The notes beneath the pieces are model-generated. The model made no database searches. It saw nothing but the letters and a program-made list of their open reading frames with translations, and was not told where the DNA came from. This document shows, piece after piece, positions 25,856-37,566 of a DNA stretch of 64,000 nucleotides. The position numbers were made by a program, and so were the translations under genes. The DNA lies in NCBI GenBank assembly GCA_017654935.2, contig CM065704.1:27038324-27102323 (forward strand), written 5' to 3'. This DNA comes from Phymorhynchus buccinoides. Taxonomy: Eukaryota; Mollusca; Gastropoda; Neogastropoda; Raphitomidae. Every line of letters starts with the position of its first letter. Position 1 is the stretch's first letter.

Positions 25856-26215
25856 TTATAAGAATAAATGAGAGAATACACTAAAATGACACTGAGTCGC
25901 ATTTCTCTTCACCTTTCTTTCATTTGGGCGTACTTGGAAGACGGTTGTAATAGGATGAATAAAATTGAATTCCCATTTCAAAAAAGCACATCGAGTGTCA
26001 TCTCTGTTCCATCTGTAGCCAGACTTCAGGTTTATTTGCATCAAGTGGCCAAAGAAGATATTGCCTTTATGAGCACAATTATCAGTGATGACCCTTGTCC
26101 TGAATATGGAGGACACAACAGCCAAAAGACAAAGAAAACCCGACAGCAGCCAGTAACAAAGAATGGTGCCTATGTACAGTATTTTCCTGGACGTGCCTCC
26201 AGCCTCTGTTATCAA
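25856..26215 (-). CDS. Unidentified open frame with one membrane segment
   Basis: A 119-residue minus-strand frame. A hydrophobic stretch (ILCYWLLSGFLCLLAVVSSI) near the N-terminus could be a signal anchor. It is followed by an extracellular-like part with two cysteines and YRWNRDDTRCAF. An overlapping plus-strand frame (25,868-26,368, 166 residues) also ends in a hydrophobic run, and the sequence does not decide between them. Neither is recognised. Could be a single exon of a spliced gene or chance. Confidence 0.25.
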   Translation of the reverse strand: MITEAGGTSRKILYIGTILCYWLLSGFLCLLAVVSSIFRTRVITDNCAHKGNIFFGHLMQINLKSGYRWNRDDTRCAFLKWEFNFIHPITTVFQVRPNERKVKRNATQCHFSVFSHLFL

Positions 26216-26383
26216 TGGCTGAACAGACGTGCAATGAGTTCACCAGTGAAAACAGCTGTACTGGATAGTTGTGCAATTGACAAGGAGGGGGGGGGGAGTA
26301 CAATTACTTTATTCCTGGCTATGGGGGTGATCATGCTGGTGAGCTACTTGGTTGTATTGGCAGGCTAGGGAAATTGTGATTGG

Positions 26384-26488
26384 AAGGTTGTGTGTGTGTG
26401 TGTGTGTGTGTGTGACTTGTGTGTGTGTGTGGCAGTGTGCTAGGGAAATGTGTGATGTGGTGTGTGTGTGTGTGTGTGTGTGTGTGTG
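26384..26488. repeat. (GT)n repeats
   Basis: Three GT runs with short interruptions. Confidence 0.95.
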
Positions 26489-27770
26489 GTAATCGCTTAG
26501 AGCAGAGTCTGGACACTACAATAGTACTGAAGTACTGAAGCTCCTTTCATAATAAGACTGGAGCATCAAGACTCTTATTAGTTTCATCGTTGAGAAGCTG
26601 CTGAGGCTGCTATTATTATCACGTTAATACATCCACATAACAAAACCCCATGCCAGCTAAGCACTGGTATCAAGCCTACGGATACAATATCTCATCGCCT
26701 CATCATAGAAGTGTTCACGATGGCCAGAACTTGGATAAGACACTTGTTATAGTGGTCTTCCACCCAGTATGAGTAACTTTGAAGCACGATGCTTCTAAGC
26801 TCATTGGCAATGAGACTATTTTGTGGAAGCAGACTCACTTTGAACAACATGTCATTCCTTTCAACTGTAGCTGGAAATGCGTGGGTCAGCACTTATTACA
26901 CAACATTGACTACTGGGATAATTGTTGGCACCAGACGAGGCCCTGACAATCAGAAATCTGTAATGCAGCAATGGGTGCATAGCAGGGCAGCACCCATCTG
27001 CACATAATTCTACAAATAAAAGGAGACTTTGTGTGAAAAATCTCATGACAGTTGCCATCAGAGATTCTGAATATGATCAAATGATTTTTTACCCACCTAT
27101 AAAATAATGAATCGACACTGATCGCTGTATTGTACCGCTTGGCGCATAGCAACAAAGGCCAAGCGTTAAGATGAAGGTTAGAGATGTCATCAGTACTTTG
27201 GTTAGCATCTATATAACCATAGGCTAATGTACCAATTATGATACCATTACTGCAGAGATTTAAAATATATTAAAACAAAAAGTTGAAATAGTCTGTGCAA
27301 ATTCAAGGTCAAGCATTTAAAATGAAAGGCTTAGACATAAAATAGGTATCAGTAATTCAAAAATCCTCTATACACCTTAGCTTAGAAAAAAAACACCACA
27401 TACTGATTTTATGACAGCAGTGCCGCAAAAGTTGAAAAAGTATAGTTAATGCAGTAAAATCACATTCTCAAGGTTAAAGGTCAAGGTCAACAAGGCATAC
27501 TGAGGGGCACATCAGTTTCATTAAAATAGTAGCACACAAATTCGAGGTGATCCTGTGACATGGTTCTTAAGATAATTGCCAGGCAAATGAAAGGACACAA
27601 AAGATTGTGATAGCCCTCTCCGCAGAGTGGCTGGGGGCTAATAATAATATAAAATCTTATCAATTATCGAAAGATAAATTTATGGTTTTTACATATTTTA
27701 AATCTTCCAAACAAATCCCAACTTACCTGTTAATATAATACCCTCCATGTTACTCGTGTTGTCCATGTTT
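26489..27770. other. Unassigned sequence
   Basis: Short frames on both strands, none recognised. No repeat boundaries seen. Confidence 0.4.
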
Positions 27771-27826
27771 TTGTATTGTCGTCTTATGTTTTGTACATGT
27801 TTTTAAATCATACTAAAACCTGTATA

Positions 27827-28215
27827 AATGTCCCATATGTACGTTGCCGGGTCGAGAGGACGTAAAACACTATCTTTCTCTCTCTCTCATTTCGTTTCAG
27901 ATACACAACTGATCGCTTCTCGGCCTTTTGGCTGGGACAGTGATTCAGGAACATAAATGTTTGTTTATACCCTGGTTGGTTTGTTCAGCCCGTCGTACAT
28001 GGCGAAAGCCGATACGCGACGTTAAACTGAACTTCCATCCAAATTTCATTTCACCGACTCAGTACCAGCGAAACTTGTCCCTAAGAGCCTCGGCTATGAG
28101 GACGTTAAACTTTCCACTACGTACCAACCAAAATTTCGTTACATGCCCCACATGGCCGAAAGGCCGAAGAGGGCGTAAAGCCTTAATAACAAAATGTTTT
28201 TCCGTTAAACACTTG
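27827..28215 (+). repeat. Cluster of SINE-like 3' modules
   Basis: Four consecutive modules in the same orientation, each with a short hairpin or arm (GGCgaaaGCC, AGCCtcGGCT, GGCCgaaaGGCC) and then a GACGTTAAA- or GACGTAAAA-like core, at about 27,860, 28,015, 28,096 and 28,170. The second is the tail of the U2-headed SINE. The pattern suggests serial insertion or fusion of SINEs sharing a 3' domain. Confidence 0.5.
27912..28036 (+). repeat. SINE with U2 snRNA-like head
   Basis: Starts ATCGCTTCTCGGCCTTTTG GCT, identical to the 5' end of U2 snRNA, then departs from U2 (GGGACAGTGATTCAGG instead of the U2 branch-site-recognition region). It ends GCGACGTTAAACTGAACTTCCATCC. The Sm site and the rest of U2 are absent, so it is not a functional spliceosomal gene. 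A second copy is at 57,290-57,414. Confidence 0.75.
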
Positions 28216-28237
28216 AAAGATCATTAGATCAATTATA

Positions 28238-28400
28238 CTTGTGGCGGTGCCCTAGCCGATGAGGTTTAACCGAGGCGTGGTCACCACTACAGCTATCTGT
28301 ATTAATAAAAAAATCGGGACTTTACTGGTTTCGTACTGCCTCCGGGCATTGCCTCCAGTGTTGTTCCCACCATATTTGTATTTACAAATGTCCCATATGC
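28238..28400 (+). repeat. Dispersed SINE-like repeat, additional copy
   Basis: Same family as 18,469-18,675: GTGGCGGTGCCCTAGCC..., ending AATGTCCCATATG where duplicated block D begins. Confidence 0.65.
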
Positions 28401-28859
28401 TAAATGTGTGGCAGGTCAGTGTTGCTGTTGAATGAAGTCACCATTGTTCCTAGTTTTATTGTAATAGACTATGAGAAGAGTAAGGGAAACTGAGTCTGTG
28501 ACGTCACAACCTAGCACAAAATGGTGGCCTCCATAAACCTTCAATTGGGCACTTTCCAATGGCATTTTTATGCTGATCTGAACTAAAATCGAAGTTTTAT
28601 TTGCAGATACAAGCCTATATTAATTATAATTTGGGGTAATATAGTAATTATAATCTTGCAATAGAGATCAACTTCTATTTGGATTTATGTCCCCTTTCAG
28701 CATGCAAAAGTATCCAAGATGAACAAAAAACCATTACAATTTGTTTTTTGTTCAGCTTAATTAACATGTCGTCTTTACATTTTAATAGAAAACAAGGTCT
28801 GAGAATGATTTTATCGGCTTATCTCAAGGAACGTTTGTGATACCCCTTCAAAATGCATA

Positions 28860-29350
28860 AAACAACCGAATGGAGCGAAATTTTCATTTTCATATTTGTG
28901 GGGGTTTTTTGTGGCAAACAAAGTCATGGATAAGCATGTGCGAGACCCTCTCACTGCAATTCCAGCTTGGGAACGCCATTTTGTGTTCTGGAGGAGCTTT
29001 TGAATCTCCTGCTGATCCAGGGTGTTCCACTCCTCTATCAGGCACTGTTCTGGGTCATGTAGACTTCTGAGCTGCTGTGAACGGTTTCTAACGGCTGCCT
29101 AGAGCATGTTTCAACATTCTTCTATCAGACTGAGGTCTCTGGATTGGGAACCCTACCTCATATGGACGATGATCTCCTGCTGCAGGTGCGCGTCAGCAAC
29201 CCATGCTCGATGAAAAGGTGCATTATCATCCAAGAAGATGACGTCATCTCGGATCATGCCAGCAGAAGATTTGACGTGCACATCGATGACCTGAACCATG
29301 TAGGGAACGGCTATCAGGGATTCCTTTTGAAGAATCTATGACACCGACCA
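28860..29350 (-). pseudogene. Tc1/mariner transposase C-terminal remnant, left copy
   Basis: On the minus strand: DDVIFLDDNAPFHRAWVADA (the DxNxPxH catalytic block, near 29,200-29,260), then a stretch corresponding to the LIEE region, then EIQKLLQNTKWRFQA and an HIFVCHK-like end. Stops interrupt the frame. The same remnant is at 61,500-61,980. No TIRs identified. Confidence 0.65.
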
Positions 29351-29359
29351 TACTAATAC

Positions 29360-30024
29360 AGGCCCAAACCGTCAAAGACCCACCTCGAGATTTGCCATGC
29401 TCTCTGACTCACATTTCCTGTTAATGCTCTCCTGAGAATCTCCACACCCTAGCAAGACCATGCATGAAATTAAGACTGATCCTGAACTCACTGGTGAAGA
29501 GAATTCATGTCCTGTTTCATAATAGTGAGGTTCTGGGCTATCAAAAGACAGCACTGCTTATGAGCTGAAATGATCAGGATGCCCAAACATGCCCAGGGGG
29601 AGTAAAGGCAGCATCATGGAGTCCGTTCACAGTTTGGATGAAAATGTTCTGCACTGAGGCATTCAGCAAATCAAAATGCTGCCAGAGAACGTGTGTGAAA
29701 CGATTTTGGCAGGCCTGAAAAAAGCAGAAAACGTCCATTTGTATTACAAGTCTCACAAATTATGCTTCCTTCACGACGTCTATCATTGAGTGAGTGTATC
29801 AATAGTACAAACCTCATGGTAGTGAATCCAAGCTCTGGAAGCGACGCATTGCGATATTCCAAATATGAATGACACGAGTCTGTGAACAGCTGTTCTCCAG
29901 CAAAGTAAAAACAAATAATTATTTAATATAAAAAAGCTGTTCTCCAGCATGCTAACACCTCTTTGCTTGTCAAATAACGTCATTATTTCACTTCGGCCAT
30001 GAAACTTTGTCTCTAGTACGACGC
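29360..30024. other. Duplicated non-coding sequence
   Basis: Nearly identical to 61,990-62,674. Probably the rest of the decayed Tc1-like element; short minus-strand frames lack recognisable motifs. Confidence 0.5.
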
Positions 30025-30027
30025 TTA

Positions 30028-30481
30028 AGGGCTTCGCACACTAGCGTCAAGATCTCGAGATCGCGGCGATTTTTTGCTGCAAGGCGCAGTTTGATGCGCC
30101 GCTTGTGTGTGAGAGATTCGCGGCGCAGCAGGATTTTTGATGCGTAGCTGCGCGATTTTGTGTTGCTCGAGAATAGATGCGGCTCTAATTTTGATGCTCA
30201 AGATCGTAGAGATCGTGAAACTAGCCAATCACAACGGACGGAAGGACCATAACTCAGATTGAAGAAAAAAAATACTGTTGTTTCTAAGAGGAGGTTTGAC
30301 GCTAGAGTAATCTTTCCTTGCTTTCCAAATAAGGAAGTTCGAGCGACAAGAGGCGAAGCGACAAGAGTCGTGTGTGAGAACACCACTGCCTCGCTACAAT
30401 GTGTGCTGTGATGCAGGCGTCAACGCGTCAAGGCGTTGCTCTGAGAAACAATTGACGCCTGATGCTAGTGTGCGAAGCCCT
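30028..30481. mobile_element. PIF/Harbinger-like MITE, left copy
   Basis: 454 bp with inverted ends AGGGCTTCGCACACTAGCGT and AGGGCTTCGCACACTAGCAT, flanked by TTA at 30,025-30,027 and 30,482-30,484. A 3-bp TTA duplication fits the TWA preference of PIF/Harbinger transposons. The interior is CpG-rich with GCGGCG/CGCCGC inverted pieces and has no transposase. Confidence 0.75.
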
Positions 30482-30484
30482 TTA

Positions 30485-31195
30485 CGTTGTGAGCAAGAAA
30501 TGTCATTGATTTTGACAATTTTACTCACTTTTTTCAGCGAAATGACACATTTTGGGGGTGGCATGCGAAAATCACGTGATGCACGTGAACGGGAAGTTGG
30601 ATAAAACAAGTTTGAGTGAGCTTCTGTTCACGGATGATTGCTCTTTCCGGTCATATAATTTGTATTGCTTACATTTACACCGCCTTTTTGCAATCAAGGT
30701 TATAAAAGTCTACCCTTAACAAATGCTGACCAGTGTATATCCACATTTAGGGCCGCCAGGGAGATAAATCCATGACAGAAAAGAGCACAACAATCCTTCT
30801 GTCAGTCTCCTATCTTCACAGACTTTTTTTCGACGTCAATAGTCAAATAATTGTGCATTTTTTGAAAGCTCCTATATGTATAGTGTGCTAAGTACAATGT
30901 TTTGGTCTGAAGAATGAAGCTATTCTTTTTTCAGAAGTGAAGGCTGTTTGTTTGCTTTTTGGTCATGCATAAATTACTTATTAATACACAGTAGCATTTT
31001 TTTTTAAAACAAGTCTGAGTTGTTGCGTTCACCTTCACGTATACCTTTTGCAAAAGAAGACATCTGCACAATATTTTGACCTGATTCATTGATGTCCACT
31101 ACAAACTGTAGTTGTATTGTCTTAAAACAATACAGTCTCTCTTAATGTTATTAACCATAGTTTAACTTGGTTTTAACTTTAGTCACCCCATTGGT
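30485..31195. other. Duplicated unassigned sequence
   Basis: Matches 63,135-63,830. AT-rich, no gene seen. Confidence 0.5.
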
Positions 31196-31203
31196 AAATT
31201 ACG

Positions 31204-32135
31204 TGGAATTCCTATATAATGTCTTATAGAAAGAGTTCCATAGTACCATTGGCTGTTCTTGTTTTACAATGAACTGCTGCAGCACGGTGCTGTGCAGTGC
31301 TTACTATTCTGAGAATCATAGACTTTCACAAAGACTGAGCTAAAAGGGAAACTGGATTTCTCATTCCAGAGATGAAAACCAAAGGGAACTATCACTGTAT
31401 GAATTCCTATATAGTGTCATAGAAAGATTTCCATAGTACCATTGGCTGTTCTTGTTTTACCGTGAACTGCTGCAGCACAGTGCTGTACAGTGCTTACTAT
31501 TCTGAGAATCATAGACTTTCACAAAGACTGAGCTAAAACAGAAAATATTTATCATTCCAGAGATGAAAACCAGAGGGAACTATCACTGTAGCCATCTTCT
31601 ATGTTTCATGCTGTGCTAGCAGCCTTTGATTTTTACTTCTCTATATTACCTGTGGGGGTACAGCTCTCATTATCACTTTACTATTGGCTTTACAACTTCA
31701 GGCTATTACACAGAGGTCTTTAAACGTGCAGATACGTCTTTTCCCCCTTTGATTTCAATTTTAGTCGGGTGTTTTTTTCCCATTTCTTAAAGGAGTCGTT
31801 AATGAGCAACATAGGACGTATGAATTCCTATATAGTGTCATAGAAAGATTTCCATAGTACCATTGGCTGTTCTTGTTTGACCGCAGTGCTTACTATTCTG
31901 AGAATCATAGACTTTCACAAAGACTGAGCTAAAACAGAAAATATTTATCATTCCAGAGGGGGGTAGCCATCTTCTATGTTTCATGCTGTGCTAGCAGCCA
32001 GTCTAAACCAGTACAGCTCTCATTATCACTTTACTATTGGGGGCTACACAGAGGTCTTTAAAGTGCAGATTCTTTTCCGATGATTCAATTTTAGCTGGGC
32101 GTTTTTTTCCATTTCTTAAAGGAGTCGTTAATGAG
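31204..32135. repeat. Degenerate tandem repeat array, units of about 195-430 bp
   Basis: GAATTCCTATATAATGTC / GAATTCCTATATAGTGTC starts units at about 31,208, 31,400 and 31,820. The shared core is GAATCATAGACTTTCACAAA. A second module with CATCTTCTATGTTTCATGCT occurs at 31,592 and 31,970. The third unit is shortened by several clean internal deletions. The first unit is also at 63,833 in the right copy. Confidence 0.85.
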
Positions 32136-32212
32136 ACATAGGACGCGCATTTGAGAGAGGGAGGGGGGGGCAGTCAAAGAGTAGGCTTAGAGAGATATTC
32201 TTAGCTGGGCGT

Positions 32213-32214
<2 letters not shown>

Positions 32215-32273
<59 letters not shown>

Positions 32274-32350
32274 ACTCGTGCGTGCGTGCGTGTGTGTGTG
32301 CATGTGTGTGTTTGCGCGCGTGCGTGCGTGTGCGTGCGTGTGTGTGTGTT
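32215..32350. repeat. (GA)n followed by (GT)/(GC)-rich repeats
   Basis: GA run 32,215-32,263, G run, then TGCGTGCGTG-type repeats to 32,350. Confidence 0.9.
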
Positions 32351-33790
32351 TAGGGTTATGGTGGTAGAATATTCTCTTTGAGAGGATCAGGACTCCCTGC
32401 CTGGGGAAATCGTAGTGGTCAACGTTGTTCTGGTCGTGGCCGTGGCCAAGTCAACAAAAGCATTGGCGGGTCTGCTGGTTCAGGTGTCTCCTATTGGAAC
32501 TGTGGGTGTAAGTTCCATCATGGACACTACATTAGCATCCATGGTTCCGAATAAGCTAAACGAAGTGAATGTCCCTACAATGACAATCAGTACAAAGCAA
32601 TGCATAAATAGGCCCAAGACAGTTCATGAAAGCACTTGTTTGAACAAGCATTATCAACCACGCCACAGTCCTGTGTTAAAGTTTCTTAAGTAAAAACAAA
32701 CACAAACAAAAAAAGGAATTTCGTGCAGGCTATTCTCAAACGATGGTGAGGTTATTGAACATTATCGTTCTTCCTGCTCCTTTGAGGGAAGGTGCCTTGC
32801 ACACTGCCTGTGATGCCTTGCTGACTGGGCTTTGTGGTGTCAATCAAGCGCACTCCTCAGGGAGTGCTGACTTCATTCTTTTGGCCTGGGGGCTGTTTCA
32901 CAAGGGCTAACGTTACGTAGCGTGAGCGCAAATCGGCAAAAACGGTACTAAGAAACACCTCTTTTGCCGACGTTTGTCGAAAACGTTTTGTGGCTGTGAT
33001 CGAGGTAGCAAGCAACAAACTATTTGAAGGATCATGGGAAATATCAATGACTTCCAACTTTTTTTTTATATATCTCGCGTGACGAGACTTGAACTTTAAA
33101 AATGGAAGACCAAAACAACAAGCTTGCCACAGCAAATATTCTTTAGTCTATCGTGAAAAAATATGGGATGATTTTAGCAAATTAAACAAATGCAAGTGTT
33201 TTCGAGTGCTCTTTCTTAATTTTCATCATGTTAGATGGCATAATATAGTGCACATTTAATTTTCTGCACAAATAGACGTGGGTGAAATCGAAGACTTTGT
33301 CCAAAGTGACAGAGAGGTATGATTTATCTCCCTTATGATAGCAACCTTTTTCTCTCTCCCAAAAATGAAGAGTAAGCTTAAAGAGTTATCTGACCTTAGC
33401 AAACGTTTAGGGTGTTTCTTAGGCCCCGTTTGGCGTAAGCGTTATTCGCGCGGCGACCGTTATCTAGTCGCACTCAATTGTCAGTCATGTGACATTTGCC
33501 TAAAGACTGTTTCCAAGGGTTGATCCCCATGTGGCCCTCTCCAAAGCACGCCTGTCATCAGTGTTCTTTTCCAAAGGGGCGCTCGGAAAGAAAGTCACAG
33601 GGGGAAGGGGCTACAGGATACATTTTCGCGAACATACTAACAGCACGAATACTTTCCGCGGTATACAAATTGCGCGAATGTCTGATAGCCAAATAGCGCG
33701 AACCCCTTAAATTTCCGTTTGCCAATGCCCCTGCCCACTAACGGGGAGGTTGCATTGTCGCCCCCTGCTCACCAACGCGCATGCGCGCGT
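32351..33790. other. Unassigned sequence with short frames
   Basis: 92-residue frames at 32,415-32,693 (+) and 32,857-33,135 (-) have no recognisable domain. In another plus frame near 32,490-32,530 a short Cys/His-rich piece (YWNCGCKFHHGH) might be a decayed zinc knuckle, but this is weak. Confidence 0.35.
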
Positions 33791-33794
33791 ACTC

Positions 33795-33812
33795 AGTGTG
33801 TGTGTGTGGTGT

Positions 33813-33891
<79 letters not shown>

Positions 33892-33901
33892 GTGTGTGTG
33901 C

Positions 33902-33968
<67 letters not shown>

Positions 33969-33980
33969 TGTGTGTGTGTC

Positions 33981-34079
<99 letters not shown>

Positions 34080-34107
34080 CAGTGTGTGTGTCTGTGTGTG
34101 TGTGTGA
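33795..34107. repeat. (GT)n microsatellite, about 310 bp
   Basis: Almost pure GT with rare GC, CT and AT interruptions. Confidence 0.97.
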
Positions 34108-34554
34108 AAATCGCAACACTTCTGTTTCTAAACAAAAACTGTGTTGAAACTGAATTACATTTTCTTTCCGATTGTGAAAATTTGTGACTTAAGAATCAAA
34201 TTTATTCCACAGATCGAACACAGGTTGTATCCATCTATTCATCTTCATATGCATCTTCATAATCTTGGAAGATATAGGCCTATCTTTAATATGTCAATAA
34301 GTGCATGTCGCTATAGTGTAATTATGGCTATAGTGTAATTATTATATATCTGGTATAGTCCCACATAACACAGGGTGATCAGCCTGAAAGCGGCCCTACC
34401 CCCGTCAATGCAAGCGGCATGATGGTGATTAACAGAGGCGGCCCACAGTCGGTTTTGCAAAACGTTTTGCAAGCGGCCCAAGTGCAGATAAGCTCGGAAG
34501 TTGTATGGTAACCGACAGCGGGCCGACTGCACAACGAATGTGAATCAGTTACTG

Positions 34555-35845
34555 CATTATACCCGACATCGGGCCTACTTCATTAAGGCATGTATCGCTT
34601 GGAACCCTACATCGGGCCTACTGTGTAAGGGATGTGAAGACATGAAGCCGCTTGGAACCCTACATCGGGCCTACTGTGTAAGGGATGTGAAGACATGAAG
34701 CCGCTTGGTACCCTACATCGGGCCTACTGTGTAAGGGATGTGAAGACATGAAGCCGCTTGGAACCCTACATCGGGCCTACTGTGTAAGGGATGTGAAGAC
34801 ATGAAGCCGCTTGGTACCCTACATCGGGCCTACTGTGTAAGGGATGTGAAGACATGAAGCCGCTTGGTACCCTACATCGGGCCTACTGTGTAAGGGATGT
34901 GAAGACATGAAGCCGCTTGGTACCCTACATCGGGCCTACTGTGTAAGGGATGTGAAGACATGAAGCCGCTTGGTACCCTACATCGGGCCTACTGTGTAAG
35001 GGATGTGAAGACATGAAGCCGCTTGGAACCCTACATCGGGCCTACTGTGTAAGGGATGTGAAGACATGAAGCCGCTTGGTACCCTACATCGGGCCTACTG
35101 TGTAAGGGATGTGAAGACATGAAGCCGCTTGGTACCCTATATCGGGCCTACTGTGTAAGGGATGTGAAGACATGAAGCCGCTTGGTACCCTACATCGGGC
35201 CTACTGTGTAAGGGATGTGAAGACATGAAGCCGCTTGGTACCCTATATCGGGCCTACTGTGTAAGGGATGTGAAGACATGAAGCCGCTTGAAAATGATAC
35301 CCTATATCGGGCCTACTGTGTAAGGGATGTGAAGACATGAAGCCGCTTGATACCCTATATCGGGTGTAAAGGATGTGAAGCCATGAAGCCGCTTGGAGGG
35401 CCTACTGTGTAAGGGATGTGAAGACATGAAGCCGTTTGGCACCCTATATAGGGCCTACTGTGTAATGGCATGAAGCCGCTTGGTACCCTATATCGGGCCT
35501 ACCGTGTAAAGGATGTGAAGGCATGAAGCCGCTTGGTACCCAATATCGGGCCTACTCAGTAAAGGATGTGAAGGCATGAAGCCGCTTGGTACCCTATACC
35601 TACTGTGTAAAGGATGTGAAGCCATGAAGCCGTTTGGCACCCTATATAGGCCTACTGTGTAATGAAGCATGAAGCCGCTTGGTACCCTATATCGGGCCTA
35701 CTGTGTAAAGGATGTGAAGGCATGAAGCCGCTTGGTACCCTATATCGGGCCTACTGTGTAAGGGATGTGAAGGCATGAAGCCGCTTGGCACCCTATATAG
35801 GGCCTACTGTGTAAAGGATGTGAAGGCATGAAGCCCCTTGGTGCG
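34555..35845. repeat. 53-bp minisatellite array, about 24 units
   Basis: The unit contains CATCGGGCCTACTGTGTAAG, GGATGTGAAGACATGAAGCC and GCTTGG. Central units (about 34,600-35,280) are almost identical, differing mainly at TACCCT/AACCCT and ACATC/ATATC. Units to the right diverge, with AAGGATG instead of AGGGATG, GGCATGA instead of GACATGA, and deletions. 53 is not a multiple of three, so no protein repeat is encoded. Confidence 0.95.
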
Positions 35846-36039
35846 CTATGCAAACATTACCAAAGACACATTTTAAAAATAACATACATTAATGTTTAAG
35901 AAATTAATTACACTGGGATAGAACATACAACCCACACACACTCTCTCTTTGTTGCACACAAAAATATAATGCCACATTTCATTTATTGCAACTGCAACAA
36001 AGGGGAAATACAAAATGCAAAACATACCATGTCGTCTAC

Positions 36040-36200
36040 ATGGATAAGGAATTAAATGTTGTGTTATGAAGATGGGACATTGTCTGTTGTGTTATGAAAA
36101 AAGTCACAAAATTCTTACGTGTTGTGTAATAGAGATAAGGAATTAAATGTTGTGTTATGAAGATGGGGCATTGTCTGTTGTGTTATGAAGATAGGAAACT
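36040..36200. repeat. Local direct repeat of about 85-90 bp
   Basis: GATAAGGAATTAAATGTTGT and the following GTTATGAAGATGGG.CATTGTCTG recur at about 36,043 and 36,132. Confidence 0.8.
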
Positions 36201-36537
36201 CACTGTCAGTGATACGTACTTTTTTTTCATCTGTTATTTTTTCATCTGTTTGGTTAAACTGACATCGGAGGCATCATCGTTTGGATATACACGTTAACCC
36301 TTTCTCCATGGCAACACAGTGATATCATTATGGCAAGTAGCCTAATCATGACTGTGTGTCACCGTGTTGGCAGGGGGAAAAGAGTGAAAAATGTTAACGT
36401 GCAGTCGCATGTATTGAGACCTTTAACAGACCCTTAACAGAACAGGACTATGATAATAGAGTGTTTTGAAGAATGCCTAGAAGAGAGCAGCTACAACACG
36501 ATCTCGGCGGGCACACACTACCCACATCTGATACTGA

Positions 36538-36830
36538 TGCACACAGAGACACCCACACACACACCACACAAACACACACACGACACACACCACACACACA
36601 CAAACACACACACAAACACACACACACACACACATGCGCACCGCACACACACTGACACAGAGAGAGAGGCAAACACACACACATACGCACACATACACAA
36701 ACACACACACATACGCACAAATACACAAAACACACACACACACAAACGCACTCCCATGCGCGCGCGCACGCACACACATGCACGCACGCACGCACTGCAC
36801 ACACACACCACCACACACACACACACATTG
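36538..36830. repeat. (CA)n-rich degenerate tract
   Basis: Interrupted CA/CACG repeats over about 290 bp. Frames here are low-complexity artefacts. Confidence 0.95.
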
Positions 36831-36834
36831 CACA

Positions 36835-37426
36835 CGGACTGGCACATATGTGCCTACCGTGGCTTCGTTTACATGCGTGCACAAGATGCCACGTTAAGCC
36901 CATGATTTTGAGTTTGAAAACTCGCAAAAAGAAACATGAAATGTTGTGCTGTTATGCATTAACTAGCTTGTGGCAACCATGGGCACATGAAACAGGTTTA
37001 GCGACTCAGGGCTGTTCGGCGGATGTATAGGTCCCTTCCGAAACGTAAGGACGGCATGACCTTCGGAGGGTGCCCAGGATGATTGATGCCAAATTTGGTG
37101 TTGATCGGATGAGAACTGTAGCCATGCATAAGGGACACACAGACAGACACACAGACCGATTGTTCGAAAATATATATAAGGATTTTTAGCTCCTCTAAAG
37201 GAGCCGGCGAAAGACTGTGTGGCTGGCCTCAGGTGGACTCGATCAGGTTCGCGTTGACGTTTCACCTCATTTGCATTACCAACTAACTCGATCAGTCTGT
37301 ACCTCAGTCGAGTCTCAGTCAGGTGAAGGGCCCCGAACAGGGCAGGATCTAAATTTCACTGATCCAGTCTGAATCGAGTCAGATGGCTTGTGAAGTCCAT
37401 CTGTCTGGAACAGGACACATATGGGA
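36835..37426. other. Unassigned sequence, possible retroelement 3' end
   Basis: GGACACACAGACAGACACACAG at about 37,131-37,152 followed by TATATATAAGGATTTTT resembles common 3' ends of invertebrate repeats, but no family is assigned. Confidence 0.35.
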
Positions 37427-37566
37427 CATTTGTAATTATAAAGGAATTTAAAGGGTGGGAAAACCCCCGAAAAAAAATTTTTTTGTTTTTACTGGCTGCA
37501 GTGCCTGGAGGCAGTGCAACACCAAGTAAAGTCCCGCTTTTTTTTAACAATACAGATAAAACTGCT
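37427..37566 (-). repeat. Dispersed SINE-like repeat, inverted and diverged copy
   Basis: Reverse complement matches the 3' part of the family at 18,469-18,675 (CATATGGGACATTTGTAA, GGAGGCAGTGCAACACC). Confidence 0.6.

Noticed and set aside
25868..26368. 166-residue plus-strand frame as a membrane protein
   Set aside because: An overlapping minus-strand frame is equally plausible, composition gives no preference, and no family is recognised.
27912..28036. Functional U2 snRNA gene
   Set aside because: Only the first ~22 nt match U2; the branch-site pairing region, Sm site and 3' stem-loops are absent.
33719..34187. Long VCVCVC / HTHTHT frames
   Set aside because: Translations of (GT)n/(CA)n microsatellite.
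34555..35845. CRISPR-like regular repeats
   Set aside because: Units are directly adjacent without spacers in a eukaryotic context; this is a minisatellite.
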